Assembly (NCBI RefSeq): GCF_012927105.1
Contig: NZ_JABBFV010000009.1
Coordinates: 62,001 to 126,000, forward strand
Direction: 5' to 3'
Length of the DNA: 64,000 bases
From: Sphingobium psychrophilum
GTDB taxonomy: Bacteria; Pseudomonadota; Alphaproteobacteria; Sphingomonadales; Sphingomonadaceae
The notes beneath the pieces were generated by a model. That model saw only the letters and a list, made by a program, of their open reading frames with translations, was not told the origin of the DNA and searched no databases. The position numbers and the translations under genes are program-made. Below, one piece after another: positions 1 to 8,424 of the stretch (its first letter is position 1; the number at the start of each line of letters is the position of its first letter).

Positions 1-590
1 CGGTGGTGCCACGCGCGCTGCATAATCTTCAGGTGCTGGCCGACAAATATTTCAAGACCCCGGCACTGATTGCGGGCCAAGGGTCCGTCGAATGGGGCAT
101 CGAACTGGACGTGGCCGAACCGGCGTCGGTCGGCGCCGACCGGGTTGTAAATGCCATCGCTGCGCACCACCTCTACGCAGGCGATCTGATCGTGATCGAT
201 TTCGGCACGGCGACGACGTTCGACGTAGTGGATTATCGCGGTGCCTATAAGGGCGGTATCATTGCGCCGGGGATCAACCTGTCGCTCGATGCGCTGGTCG
301 CGGCTGCGGCAAAACTGCCCAAGATCGCGATCGCGCCACCGCAGGATCGATCGGTCATCGGCCGCACGACCGAAGCGCAAATGCATATTGGCGTTTTCTG
401 GGGCTACGTAGCGATGATGGAGGGGCTGGTCGCCCGTATGAGGGCCGAGATCGGCCGTCCGACCAGAGTGATTTCGACGGGGGGCCTGGCGGTCCTCTTC
501 AATGACAATAGCGATATTTTCGATGCGATCGCGCCGGACCTGACGGTTCAGGGCCTCGCGCTGATGCACGAACGGAGTTTGAAGACATAA
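1..590 (+). CDS. coaX: Type III pantothenate kinase (5' end outside window)
   Basis: Phosphorylates pantothenate in the first step of coenzyme A synthesis, in the cytosol. The frame is open from the window edge, so roughly the first 60 residues, including the N-terminal phosphate-binding segment, are missing; family members are usually about 255 residues and 195 are visible. What remains has the ASKHA-fold motif [10 protein letters not shown], the GGIIAPG loop and an ISTGGLA segment near the C-terminus. The stop overlaps the start of rnj by one base (TAATG), so the two are translationally linked. An operon with upstream genes is likely but cannot be seen. Confidence 0.95.
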   Translation, partial: VVPRALHNLQVLADKYFKTPALIAGQGSVEWGIELDVAEPASVGADRVVNAIAAHHLYAGDLIVIDFGTATTFDVVDYRGAYKGGIIAPGINLSLDALVAAAAKLPKIAIAPPQDRSVIGRTTEAQMHIGVFWGYVAMMEGLVARMRAEIGRPTRVISTGGLAVLFNDNSDIFDAIAPDLTVQGLALMHERSLKT

Positions 591-2227
591 TGACACCCAA
601 GGATGAACTGATTTTCCTGGCCCTTGGTGGGTCGGGCGAGATCGGCATGAACGTCAATCTATACGGCTGCCAAGGCAAATGGGTCATGGTCGACCTCGGC
701 ATGACCTTCGGCGATCCGACCTATCCCGGCATCGAACTGGTGCTGCCGGACCTCAGCTTCATCGAGGAGCGGCGCGACGACCTGCTGGGCATCGTCCTGA
801 CGCACGGGCATGAGGATCATATCGGCGCGATCCCCTATCTCGCTGCGGACCTTGGCGTCCCGCTCTATGCCACGCCCTTCACTGCGGGCCTCATCCGCCT
901 GAAGCTGGAAGAAGAAGGCCTCTCGAAGGAGGTCAAGCTGCATGTGATCCCCAATGAAGGCAGCTTCAATCTCGGCCCGTTCGGCTTCCGTTACGTCCCG
1001 CTCGCCCATTCGATTCCCGAAGGCAATGCGGTGTTGATCGATACGCCCTACGGCCGCATTTTCCACACTGGCGACTGGAAGCTGGATGAACAGCCTCTGC
1101 TCGGCCAGCCCTCCACCCCGGCCGAACTGACCGCGATCGGCGACGAAGGCATACTGGCGCTGGTATGCGACAGCACCAACGTCTTCAACGACAAGGCCAG
1201 CGGGTCCGAAGGCGATGTGCGCGAAGGGCTGATGAAGACCGTCGCCGACGCAAAGGGGCGCGTGCTGGTCACGACCTTCGCCTCCAACGCCGCGCGCGTC
1301 CAGACGCTGGGCGAGGTCGCCGCGGCCACCGGCCGTAAGGTGTGCGTGGCGGGTCGCTCGCTCGACCGCATCATCAGCACGGCCGAGGCGGCCGGCTATC
1401 TCAAGGATTTTCCGCCCACCGTCGATTGGGACGATGTCATGCACCTGCCCCGCAGCGAGGTGATGATCATCGCCACCGGCGGCCAGGGTGAGGTGCGGGC
1501 AGCACTGGCCCGCATCGCGTTCGACAGCCATCCGATCAAGCTGGCGGAGGGTGATACGGTCATCTTCTCCTCCAAGCAGATCCCCGGCAATGAGATCGCG
1601 ATCGGCCGTATCCAGAATGCGTTGGCGCAGAAGAATATATTGATGGTCACCGACCGTCAGGCCGAAGTCCATGTGTCCGGCCATCCCGGTCGCCCCGAAC
1701 TCGAAGCCATGTACCGCTGGATTCGTCCCGAAATCCTGCTGCCGGTCCATGGCGAGCGCCGCCATATGGCGGAACAGGCGCGGCTCGGCATCACCAGCGG
1801 CATCCGCCATGCGGTGGTCCAGTCGAACGGCGATGTGCTGCGCCTGGCACCCGGCGCGCCGACGATCATCGGCAAACAGGACACAGGCAGACTGGTGCTG
1901 GATGGCGATGTCATCCTGCCGGCTGACGGCGCGACGATCAATGAACGGCGCAAGCTCGGCCTGCATGGCCAGATCAGCGTCGCCGTGGCAATCGACCGCA
2001 AGGGCAAGCTGATCGGCCAGCCCGCCTTGCGCACGCAAGGCGTGCCGGTGGAGGAAGACAAGGCGGCATTCCTGGCCGAAGCGGCCAACGAAGCCGCCGC
2101 CGCCGTGCCCAAGGGTTCGATGGAGGAAGAGGCGTTGCGCGAACGGGTCCGCCTGGCCGTGCGCCGCACAGCGACGCGCTGGACCGGCAAGAAGCCGATA
2201 GTGGACGTACTGCTCGTTCGGGCCTAA
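590..2227 (+). CDS. rnj: Ribonuclease J
   Basis: Metallo-beta-lactamase/beta-CASP ribonuclease, with 5'-3' exonuclease and endonuclease activity on RNA in the cytosol. The protein has 545 residues, normal for the family. The zinc-binding HGHEDH motif is at residues 72-77, further metal ligands are seen in HTGDW, and the beta-CASP histidine region is PVHGERRH. The ATG overlaps the coaX stop by one base. A DUF1467 gene follows 9 bases after the stop, the same order as in many sphingomonads. Nothing is missing. Confidence 0.96.
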   Translation: MTPKDELIFLALGGSGEIGMNVNLYGCQGKWVMVDLGMTFGDPTYPGIELVLPDLSFIEERRDDLLGIVLTHGHEDHIGAIPYLAADLGVPLYATPFTAGLIRLKLEEEGLSKEVKLHVIPNEGSFNLGPFGFRYVPLAHSIPEGNAVLIDTPYGRIFHTGDWKLDEQPLLGQPSTPAELTAIGDEGILALVCDSTNVFNDKASGSEGDVREGLMKTVADAKGRVLVTTFASNAARVQTLGEVAAATGRKVCVAGRSLDRIISTAEAAGYLKDFPPTVDWDDVMHLPRSEVMIIATGGQGEVRAALARIAFDSHPIKLAEGDTVIFSSKQIPGNEIAIGRIQNALAQKNILMVTDRQAEVHVSGHPGRPELEAMYRWIRPEILLPVHGERRHMAEQARLGITSGIRHAVVQSNGDVLRLAPGAPTIIGKQDTGRLVLDGDVILPADGATINERRKLGLHGQISVAVAIDRKGKLIGQPALRTQGVPVEEDKAAFLAEAANEAAAAVPKGSMEEEALRERVRLAVRRTATRWTGKKPIVDVLLVRA

Positions 2228-2236
2228 TCACACGCC

Positions 2237-2506
2237 ATGAACCTCTACGCCATCTTCGCCATCTACTTTCTGATGTGGGTGATCAGCGCCTTCATCATGC
2301 TCCCCTTCGGCATCCGCACGCCCGACGAAACGGGCGAAGTGCTGCTGAAGGGGCAGGCGGACAGTGCGCCGAGCAATTTCCGGCCCGGTCTGGTCATGCT
2401 GCGCGCGACCATAATGGCGACGATCCTGTTCGGCCTCTATTACGCCAATTATGTGCAGGGCTGGGTGACGCTGGACATGCTGCCAGGTTACCGCACCGCG
2501 CAGTGA
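2237..2506 (+). CDS. DUF1467 family small membrane protein
   Basis: An 89-residue protein with two predicted membrane helices (about residues 4-24 and 54-74) joined by a polar loop containing PFGIRTPDETGEV. The length and this loop fit the DUF1467 family of Alphaproteobacteria, which has no assigned function. It lies 9 bases after rnj, so it is probably cotranscribed with coaX-rnj. Its stop overlaps the GTG start of the next gene (GTGA). Confidence 0.85.
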   Translation: MNLYAIFAIYFLMWVISAFIMLPFGIRTPDETGEVLLKGQADSAPSNFRPGLVMLRATIMATILFGLYYANYVQGWVTLDMLPGYRTAQ

Positions 2507-2964
2507 ATAGGCGGGCGGCAGCGCGGATCGTGCGTGCTGCCGCCGATCATGCGCCGTCCTGGGCGAAGATGCGGGCCGCGCTCTGGCCCTACGCGTCGCT
2601 GGCCGATCATCATGCCGACATTGCCGATATGCTGGCGCGTGATGGCGAGCTTATTGCTTTCATCGCCTTGGACGGGGCGGGCGACGCAATCGGCTTTGCC
2701 GAGGCGACGCTGCGTCGCGACTATGTCAACGGCTGCGACACCAGCCCGGTGGTCTTTGTCGAAGGGCTTTATGTGACGCCGGCGGCGCGACACGAAGGCA
2801 TTGCGCGCGCGCTGATCGACACCGTCTCGGCGTGGGGACGGGCCATCGGCTGCACGGAAATAGCATCGGACGCGGACATTGCCAATCTGGCCAGCCATGA
2901 TTTCCATCGCGCCGCTGGCTTCGTAGAAACCGAGCGGGTCGTCTATTTTCGCAAAGCTATCTGA
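2503..2964 (+). CDS. GNAT acetyltransferase resembling aminoglycoside 6'-N-acetyltransferase
   Basis: A 153-residue GNAT-fold protein. From the N-terminus it shows W20 and MRxxLWP (23-29), a GFAEATLR segment followed by DYVNG, the acceptor strand FVEGLYVTP, an acetyl-CoA loop of type RHEGIAR, then GCTEIASDA and a C-terminal GFVETERVVYF. These segments match the AAC(6')-I signature in order and spacing. The GTG at 2503 is chosen because the first ATG (2569) would remove the conserved Trp. The gene overlaps the DUF1467 stop, so it is in the same transcript. Aminoglycoside acetylation is inferred from motifs; another amine substrate is possible. Confidence 0.8.
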   Translation: MNRRAAARIVRAAADHAPSWAKMRAALWPYASLADHHADIADMLARDGELIAFIALDGAGDAIGFAEATLRRDYVNGCDTSPVVFVEGLYVTPAARHEGIARALIDTVSAWGRAIGCTEIASDADIANLASHDFHRAAGFVETERVVYFRKAI

Positions 2965-5637
2965 TTATTGCCGCAGTCGCTCGATCGCCTGGGCGAGCGC
3001 GACATAAAGCTTGCCCATGTCGGACGATAGCACCGCAACGCCCAGCGCATTGCCGTCGCGCGCCGACAGGATGATCCGCAGCATCGACTCGAAATCATGG
3101 ATATAGCGGTTCACATGATCGCGGAACTCCGCGTCATTATCATAATGAAGCGCAATTTCGCGGGATTCGCCGGCATCCAGCAGCTTCACCGCGCGCCGGG
3201 TGAACACGCCGCGATCGCCCTTCAGATAGGCGGACCAGGCCGAATCGGTGACGTCGTTGGACAATATCTTCGCGACGTCGATCGCCGTACTGTTGAGCGA
3301 TTCGATCAACAGGGCGGAGCGCCGCGCGAAATGGTCGCGATCGCGGCTTTCCGATGCGCGTTCCGCTTCCTCGATCCGCTGTTCGACGCTGGCGCTGGTG
3401 TCGGCGATCGTGAGCAACTGACGGGTGAGGCGTTCGGACGCCTGATGCGCCGCCTTGACCGCTTCTTCCGCGACCCGCGCGACCTGTTCGATCTGCGCCG
3501 TCACCTTCTCGCCGATCACGGCCTGCAACGCTTCGTCGCTGGCCTGCGCCAATTGTTGTGCGGCGTCGGGAATGGCGCGGCCCAGCGCCTGACGGGCGCG
3601 TTCCGCCGCCTGATCGGCCGTGTCCTTGACCCGCAGCAGGGCCGTTACCAGCAAGGGGCCGGCGCCTTCGGTGATGCGCGTCGCGTCTTGGTGCGCGGCG
3701 TCGAGCGTGGTGCGGAGGCGCTCCACCAGCGCGCGATTGGCTTCCAGCCCGCCTTGCGTGCTTTCGAGCCATTCGGTCAGGCGGCTGCCTTGGCCGCGCA
3801 GCATCTCTTCGGCCTCAGCGGTACGGCCCACCAACGCTTCGGAAATTGCCTCCAACCGCTCCATCTCGGGCGCGGTGCTGCCCAGCAGGGAGCGGCTCTG
3901 TTCAAGCCGCGCGTCGAATCGTTCGAGTGCGGCGGGATAGGTTTCGTCCAGTTCCCTTACGCTCGAATCGAGCGCGACCAGCAGCGTCTCGGCGCATCCG
4001 ATCAGCTTTTCGGCGGTCATGCCGCCAGCCGAGAGTGCCTTGTCGATCCGCAGCGTTTCATCAGTCATGCGGACGAGGGCACCGGTCAGGCGTTCGCCGC
4101 GCGCCAGGGCGCTGTCCTCCAGCGCGGCGAAACGGCTTTCGGTCGATGAGATTGTGTCATGCAGGCTGCTGTGCAGGCTCGACATCAGGCTGCGCTGGCC
4201 CTCGATCATGTCGTTGACCTGATGCAGGCGGCTTTCGACGTCGCCGATCGAGTCGCTGAGGCCGGTGACGGTTTCATCGCCGATCGCAGTCAGGCTTTCG
4301 CGCGAGCGGGCGATCAATGCGTCGAGCGTCATCGTCTGGCTGGTCAGGCCACCATCGGTGATCGCCAGCGTTTCCTGTGCCCGTTGCAACGCAGCGTCCA
4401 GGCGGCGGCGCAAATCCGTCTCCATCGATTCGATGTCGCGTTCGAATATGGCGAGCGACTCTTCGCTTGCGCCGTTTATGCCCGTCCGGGCCGCCGCAAC
4501 CAGCGTTTCCAACGCCGCTGCCCGACGAGACAGCGCCTCGTCGGTGGATGCCATGCTGTCCTTCAGCCTGAGCAAAGCGCTGTCCATGCGCCCACGCAGA
4601 TCATGTTCGGCGCTATCGAGATCATGGGTCAGCGTCTGGCGAACCTGCGCGCTGGTTTCCGCCACGCCGGCCTGTGCCGCCTCGACCAGGATGGTGAGCG
4701 CTGTGGCATGGGCTTCCATATCCTGGCGGCTGCGATCCATCGCCTGCCGTGCGCTCTGCGCTGTGGCGTCGATTCTGCCGGCGGCAATCTCAGCCATGCC
4801 GGTGACTTCCTCGGTCGCCGTTCGAGTCGTTTCCTGCAACTGGGTCAACTGGCTGGACAGGCTCTTGGTCGCAGAGAGCGTGCGGGCGCGCGCATCGTCG
4901 GACAGTTCGGCGAGGGAATGGAGGCGGGCCTCCAGTGTGTCGATCCGTTCGGCCAGCGCATGGCCATTGTCCATCATCTGCGCGGTCATGCGCCCGGTGC
5001 GGTCCTCCAGTTCGGGAATAGACCCGATCAGCATGTCCATGCGCGCCACCAATGCGCCGGCAGCGCGTTCGGCGGTTTCCGCCCGTTCGGCCGTGGCATG
5101 GGCGCGTGCCGCAATCAGTTCGGCGGACGCTTCCATATTGCTGCTGGCCGCGGCACCATAGCTGTCGAGCAATTCCGCCTGGTCCTGCATCGCCTGCCGC
5201 GCGGTTTCCAACTGGCTGCTGATGCGGCCCAGCCGGAGTTCCAGCAAGTCGGCCTCGGTGCGCAGCGCGCGCGCCGTGTCGAGATAGCGGCGTGATTCGG
5301 CGCGGCTGTTGCGGACCAGGAGCATATAGCCGACGCCCAGCAGGATGAGGGGGATAGCGAGCGTGACGATGGCATTGGCCCAGGCAAACGGACCCGCGGC
5401 CAGATCGCCCGACGTCGCGATCGCCCAGCCGGCAAAGCCGATCCAGCCGACCGCCAGCGCCAGCATGGCCCAGCGGATGCGCTTTATCCGGTCGTCTCCG
5501 ACACCTTCCGTCGCGTCATCCTCGTCGATGTCGAGAACGGCCTGTTTCAATAGCAAAATATCGTCCGTCTGCGATTCGTTGCCGATCGCGGTTTGTTCGT
5601 CTCGCCAGAACTCGACGATGGTGCTGCCCCCTGTCAT
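2965..5637 (-). CDS. Large two-helix membrane protein with a very long coiled coil
   Basis: An 890-residue protein with no catalytic domain that I recognise. An acidic cytosolic N-terminus (1-50) is followed by two membrane helices (about 54-74 and 85-108). Some 700 residues of Ala/Glu/Arg-rich heptad sequence follow, with many repeated blocks of the kind ALERFDARLEQSRSLL, and then a more globular C-terminal section (about 770-890). The layout recalls chemoreceptor or apolipoprotein-like coiled coils, but the conserved MCP hairpin tip is not seen. It ends exactly against the acetyltransferase stop (convergent, no gap) and is divergent from the Hpt-like gene. A structural or scaffold role is a guess. 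Confidence 0.75.
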   Translation of the reverse strand: MTGGSTIVEFWRDEQTAIGNESQTDDILLLKQAVLDIDEDDATEGVGDDRIKRIRWAMLALAVGWIGFAGWAIATSGDLAAGPFAWANAIVTLAIPLILLGVGYMLLVRNSRAESRRYLDTARALRTEADLLELRLGRISSQLETARQAMQDQAELLDSYGAAASSNMEASAELIAARAHATAERAETAERAAGALVARMDMLIGSIPELEDRTGRMTAQMMDNGHALAERIDTLEARLHSLAELSDDARARTLSATKSLSSQLTQLQETTRTATEEVTGMAEIAAGRIDATAQSARQAMDRSRQDMEAHATALTILVEAAQAGVAETSAQVRQTLTHDLDSAEHDLRGRMDSALLRLKDSMASTDEALSRRAAALETLVAAARTGINGASEESLAIFERDIESMETDLRRRLDAALQRAQETLAITDGGLTSQTMTLDALIARSRESLTAIGDETVTGLSDSIGDVESRLHQVNDMIEGQRSLMSSLHSSLHDTISSTESRFAALEDSALARGERLTGALVRMTDETLRIDKALSAGGMTAEKLIGCAETLLVALDSSVRELDETYPAALERFDARLEQSRSLLGSTAPEMERLEAISEALVGRTAEAEEMLRGQGSRLTEWLESTQGGLEANRALVERLRTTLDAAHQDATRITEGAGPLLVTALLRVKDTADQAAERARQALGRAIPDAAQQLAQASDEALQAVIGEKVTAQIEQVARVAEEAVKAAHQASERLTRQLLTIADTSASVEQRIEEAERASESRDRDHFARRSALLIESLNSTAIDVAKILSNDVTDSAWSAYLKGDRGVFTRRAVKLLDAGESREIALHYDNDAEFRDHVNRYIHDFESMLRIILSARDGNALGVAVLSSDMGKLYVALAQAIERLRQ

Positions 5638-5717
5638 GTCATCATCCTAGCATCTTTTCCGCCCGCGCAAATGCCCTGTTACCAAAACTTAACGCAAGCC
5701 CGATAGCGTCTGTCGCC

Positions 5718-6020
5718 ATGTCCTATGATCCTGGTGCCCTTCATGCCGCATTGGCCGCCGCCGTCGGCGAAGACAGCACGCTGATCGCAGACCTGCGCGT
5801 CGCCTTTCTGGAAAGCGCGACGCGACAAGTCGACTTGCTCGGTCGGGCGCGGTGCGACGCTAATTGGGAATTGGCCGCTTGGCGGCTTAAGGGATTGGCG
5901 GCCAGCTTTGGGCTTACCGCATTGATGGCGCTGGCTGACGAGGCCGCGGCGGCGGCGCCCGGCGATCCGCGCGTGCTGCGTCGCCTGCATGCGGCGCTGG
6001 CGGGCCTTGATCACAGTTGA
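5718..6020 (+). CDS. Hpt-like small protein lacking the phospho-acceptor histidine
   Basis: A 100-residue, all-helical, Ala-rich protein. The segment AAWRLKGLAASFG (53-65) lines up with the Hpt core motif AHxLKGxAxxxG, but the position of the phosphorylated His is Trp55, encoded TGG. The helix-loop-helix around it, and LADEAAAAAPG after it, also fit an Hpt four-helix bundle. If it is a member of that fold it cannot act as a normal His phosphotransferase, so a docking or adaptor role is more likely. It is the first gene of a plus-strand cluster that ends with a histidine-kinase-like gene. The family call is inferred from a short motif. Confidence 0.65.
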   Translation: MSYDPGALHAALAAAVGEDSTLIADLRVAFLESATRQVDLLGRARCDANWELAAWRLKGLAASFGLTALMALADEAAAAAPGDPRVLRRLHAALAGLDHS

Positions 6021-6110
6021 TCGTCCGACGCTGAAAGCCTTGCTTGCGCGAAACGCTCCGTCTTGCGAAAAGGTCGTCGCACAACAATCGGGTCGACAAG
6101 CGTAAACGAC

Positions 6111-7277
6111 ATGAGTTTCGCCGCTATTCTGAGCGCTAGTCGCGCATCGGGCGATTCGCCCGCGGGTTTGCGCGCGAGCCTGTATTTCGCTGGTCAGACG
6201 CTGGTGGAATATCAGGCGCGGCAGGCGGCGCACGCAGGCGCCGATCGAATCATGATTCTGGTGAGCGTCATCACGCCGGCCCTGTCGCAGGCGGTCGATC
6301 GTCTGAGCGCGGATGGCATCGCCGTGGCGCTGGTGCGCGACATGGTATCGATGGTGCGGGACGCGCCACGCGATAGCGACGTGCTGCTGGTGGCGGACGG
6401 CGCGATCATCGCACAGGAGCATTATGACGGCATCGGCGCGGCCCAGGGCAATGTGATGCTGGTGACGGACGATAGCCGCGCCAGCGCGCCGTTCGAACGA
6501 ATCGATGCCGGTCAGCGCTGGGCGGGCCTGGCGCGGATCAGCCCTGACCTGCTGTTCGGTACGCTGGACATGATCGGCGACTGGGATCTGGCGCTGACTT
6601 TGGTGCGGACCGGGGTGCAAAAGGGTGCCAGGCGGGTCACCGTGCCGCAGGACGACCTGTTGGAAGGGCGCGTCGCGCTGGTCGAAAGCCAGGCGCAGGC
6701 CGATCTGGTAGCGCAGGCGGTGACTGCGGCAGGATCGTCCCGCTCGCATGCGCGCGGGGGCATCGAACATTATCTGCTGGCACCGCTTGCTCGGATCGTC
6801 AGCCCGCCACTCATGCGAATGCAGGTGCCCGCGCTTCAGGTGCGAATCGCCGGAATCGCGTTGGGTGCCGTGGCGCTGGTGCCAATCGAACTGGGATGGC
6901 CGCTCGCCGGATTCTGCCTGTTGATGGGCGCGCTTCTTTTGTCGGAAATCAGCGATCGGCTGGGCGACCTTGCGCTGCGGACGCCGCTGATGGGCTGGTT
7001 CGCCTTCTGCGCGCCGGCGACGGTGCTTGCAGGAATGGTCTTTGCTGGTGGCACGACATTGGCGGCTGACCTCGCGCTGCTGCTCGGCATCCTGATGGTG
7101 GCCGATCGTTGGGGCCGGACGGCGGCCGCGCGACCGTGGATGATCTTCACGCCCGGCACCGCGCTGCTGCTGCTGATCCTGACCGGCTTTGTCGGGGTGA
7201 TGGCGGGGGGCTTCCGCGTCTCCATTTTGCTGGCGATTGCGTCGGTCGGCGCCATCCTGCTGCGAAAGCGTGATTGA
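6111..7277 (+). CDS. Membrane protein with degenerate nucleotidyltransferase-like N-terminal domain
   Basis: 388 residues from the ATG at 6111, which is preferred over an upstream in-frame ATG at 6063 because the conserved-looking fold starts there. Residues 1-225 resemble a sugar-nucleotide transferase Rossmann-type domain (FAGQTLVEYQARQAAHAGA, then VLLVADGAII), but the usual GxGTR nucleotide loop is absent. The C-terminal 170 residues form about six hydrophobic helices, the last ending in RKRD. The arrangement recalls nucleotidyltransferase/CDP-alcohol transferase fusions, but the CDP-alcohol DGxxAR motif is not found. Function unknown; probably inner membrane. Confidence 0.6.
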   Translation: MSFAAILSASRASGDSPAGLRASLYFAGQTLVEYQARQAAHAGADRIMILVSVITPALSQAVDRLSADGIAVALVRDMVSMVRDAPRDSDVLLVADGAIIAQEHYDGIGAAQGNVMLVTDDSRASAPFERIDAGQRWAGLARISPDLLFGTLDMIGDWDLALTLVRTGVQKGARRVTVPQDDLLEGRVALVESQAQADLVAQAVTAAGSSRSHARGGIEHYLLAPLARIVSPPLMRMQVPALQVRIAGIALGAVALVPIELGWPLAGFCLLMGALLLSEISDRLGDLALRTPLMGWFAFCAPATVLAGMVFAGGTTLAADLALLLGILMVADRWGRTAAARPWMIFTPGTALLLLILTGFVGVMAGGFRVSILLAIASVGAILLRKRD

Positions 7278-7323
7278 ACGATTTTCCCCGGCACGGTTTA
7301 GTGCATTTTAAGGACGTGCGATT

Positions 7324-8424
7324 ATGCTGACCGGCATGAGCGCCTATTCGTCCCTTACCGGCACGGCCATGGCGGGCAACTGGCCAATGGCGCGGGTCAT
7401 GGCTGGCATGTCCGCCGTGCCGGTCGGCCATGCCATCGACCTGGCGTTTTTCTTTCCCGACAACCGGCAGGCGCGCCACGACGCCCTGATCGCCGAAACG
7501 CGCCGCCATATCGGCGGATGCATCACCGCGATCGAAATGGCCCTGCGCCTGTCGTTGGAACATGCGCCCGATGTCGCCGCGGCTCTGGATCGCTGGCCGG
7601 CCCCTGTCGCCTGGGCGATGGTGCGCGCGCACCCCAGTCTGCTTGGCCCCGGCCTGCTGGCGCATATGCAGATGCGCGCTGGCGTGACGGTGATGCTCCG
7701 CCAGTTCGGCCAGGCCGATGTCGAGCAACTGGACGAGGTCGAGGGGGCCGCAGCGCCGTCGATCGATGATCCTCTGCTGGGCGATGCCCTGTCGGGGCTG
7801 GCGCTGGCCGAAGGACGCTGGCTGGCCATGGGTGGGGAACACACGCCAATGAAGCCCGACCTGCCCGCCGAACATTTCGCCGAACTGATGTGGATGGTCG
7901 CTGCCTGCCTGACCGTCGTCGCGCAACGGACCATGGTCGATGCAGACGATCGGCTGCTGGCCGCTTTCGACCGGTCGGGCTGGGCATTGCTGGCCGACCA
8001 TGACGAGGCGGCCTGTCCGATCGTCCAGGCGGATCGACTGGTGCGCCGCATGGGCGAGCAAGCCGACGCGCCCGACCTGCTGGGCCGCTTGCTCGAACGG
8101 CGACGGTTCCTGCTGTTCGCGGCGGTCACCGCGCGGCAACTCCGGTTGGAGAGCGGCCAGGTGATCGAGATGCTGGTGATGGGACCGTTGTCGCAGGTCG
8201 CGACGCTGTGCCGGGCACTGGGCGGATCAGGTGCCGATTATCGCCATTTGCTGCTCGCGTTGCGGCCAGTCCGGCCGTCGCTGTCCGATGCGACGATCGT
8301 GGCGGAGGCGGATCGCTATGAGGGGTTGAGCGAGGAGCAGGCCGATAGCGCTGTTGCCGCTCTGCGGACGTCGGCCGCCTTTCGTACGAAGCTCGATCAT
8401 CTGCGGGCGGTTACGGGCGTATGA
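7324..8424 (+). CDS. DUF2336-like helical protein
   Basis: A 366-residue soluble, mainly alpha-helical protein. Its repeated two-helix elements and the segment RPSLSDATIVAEADRYEG near the C-terminus resemble the DUF2336 family of Alphaproteobacteria; I am only moderately sure of this assignment. AAGGAC lies about 8 bases before the ATG. The stop overlaps the start of the following kinase-like gene (ATGA), so the two are translationally coupled, and a partner role to that sensor protein is a reasonable inference. No catalytic residues are recognised. Confidence 0.55.
   Translation: MLTGMSAYSSLTGTAMAGNWPMARVMAGMSAVPVGHAIDLAFFFPDNRQARHDALIAETRRHIGGCITAIEMALRLSLEHAPDVAAALDRWPAPVAWAMVRAHPSLLGPGLLAHMQMRAGVTVMLRQFGQADVEQLDEVEGAAAPSIDDPLLGDALSGLALAEGRWLAMGGEHTPMKPDLPAEHFAELMWMVAACLTVVAQRTMVDADDRLLAAFDRSGWALLADHDEAACPIVQADRLVRRMGEQADAPDLLGRLLERRRFLLFAAVTARQLRLESGQVIEMLVMGPLSQVATLCRALGGSGADYRHLLLALRPVRPSLSDATIVAEADRYEGLSEEQADSAVAALRTSAAFRTKLDHLRAVTGV

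Noticed and set aside
659-2038. Long open frame on the minus strand inside rnj (459 codons)
   Set aside because: It is a shadow frame in GC-rich DNA: the plus strand encodes a full RNase J with catalytic motifs, and the shadow has no recognisable domain or ribosome-binding site.
5690-5705. Possible CtrA site (GTTACCAAAACTTAAC) upstream of the Hpt-like gene
   Set aside because: The half-sites are one base too close for TTAA-N7-TTAA and the first is TTAC, so it is not reliable.
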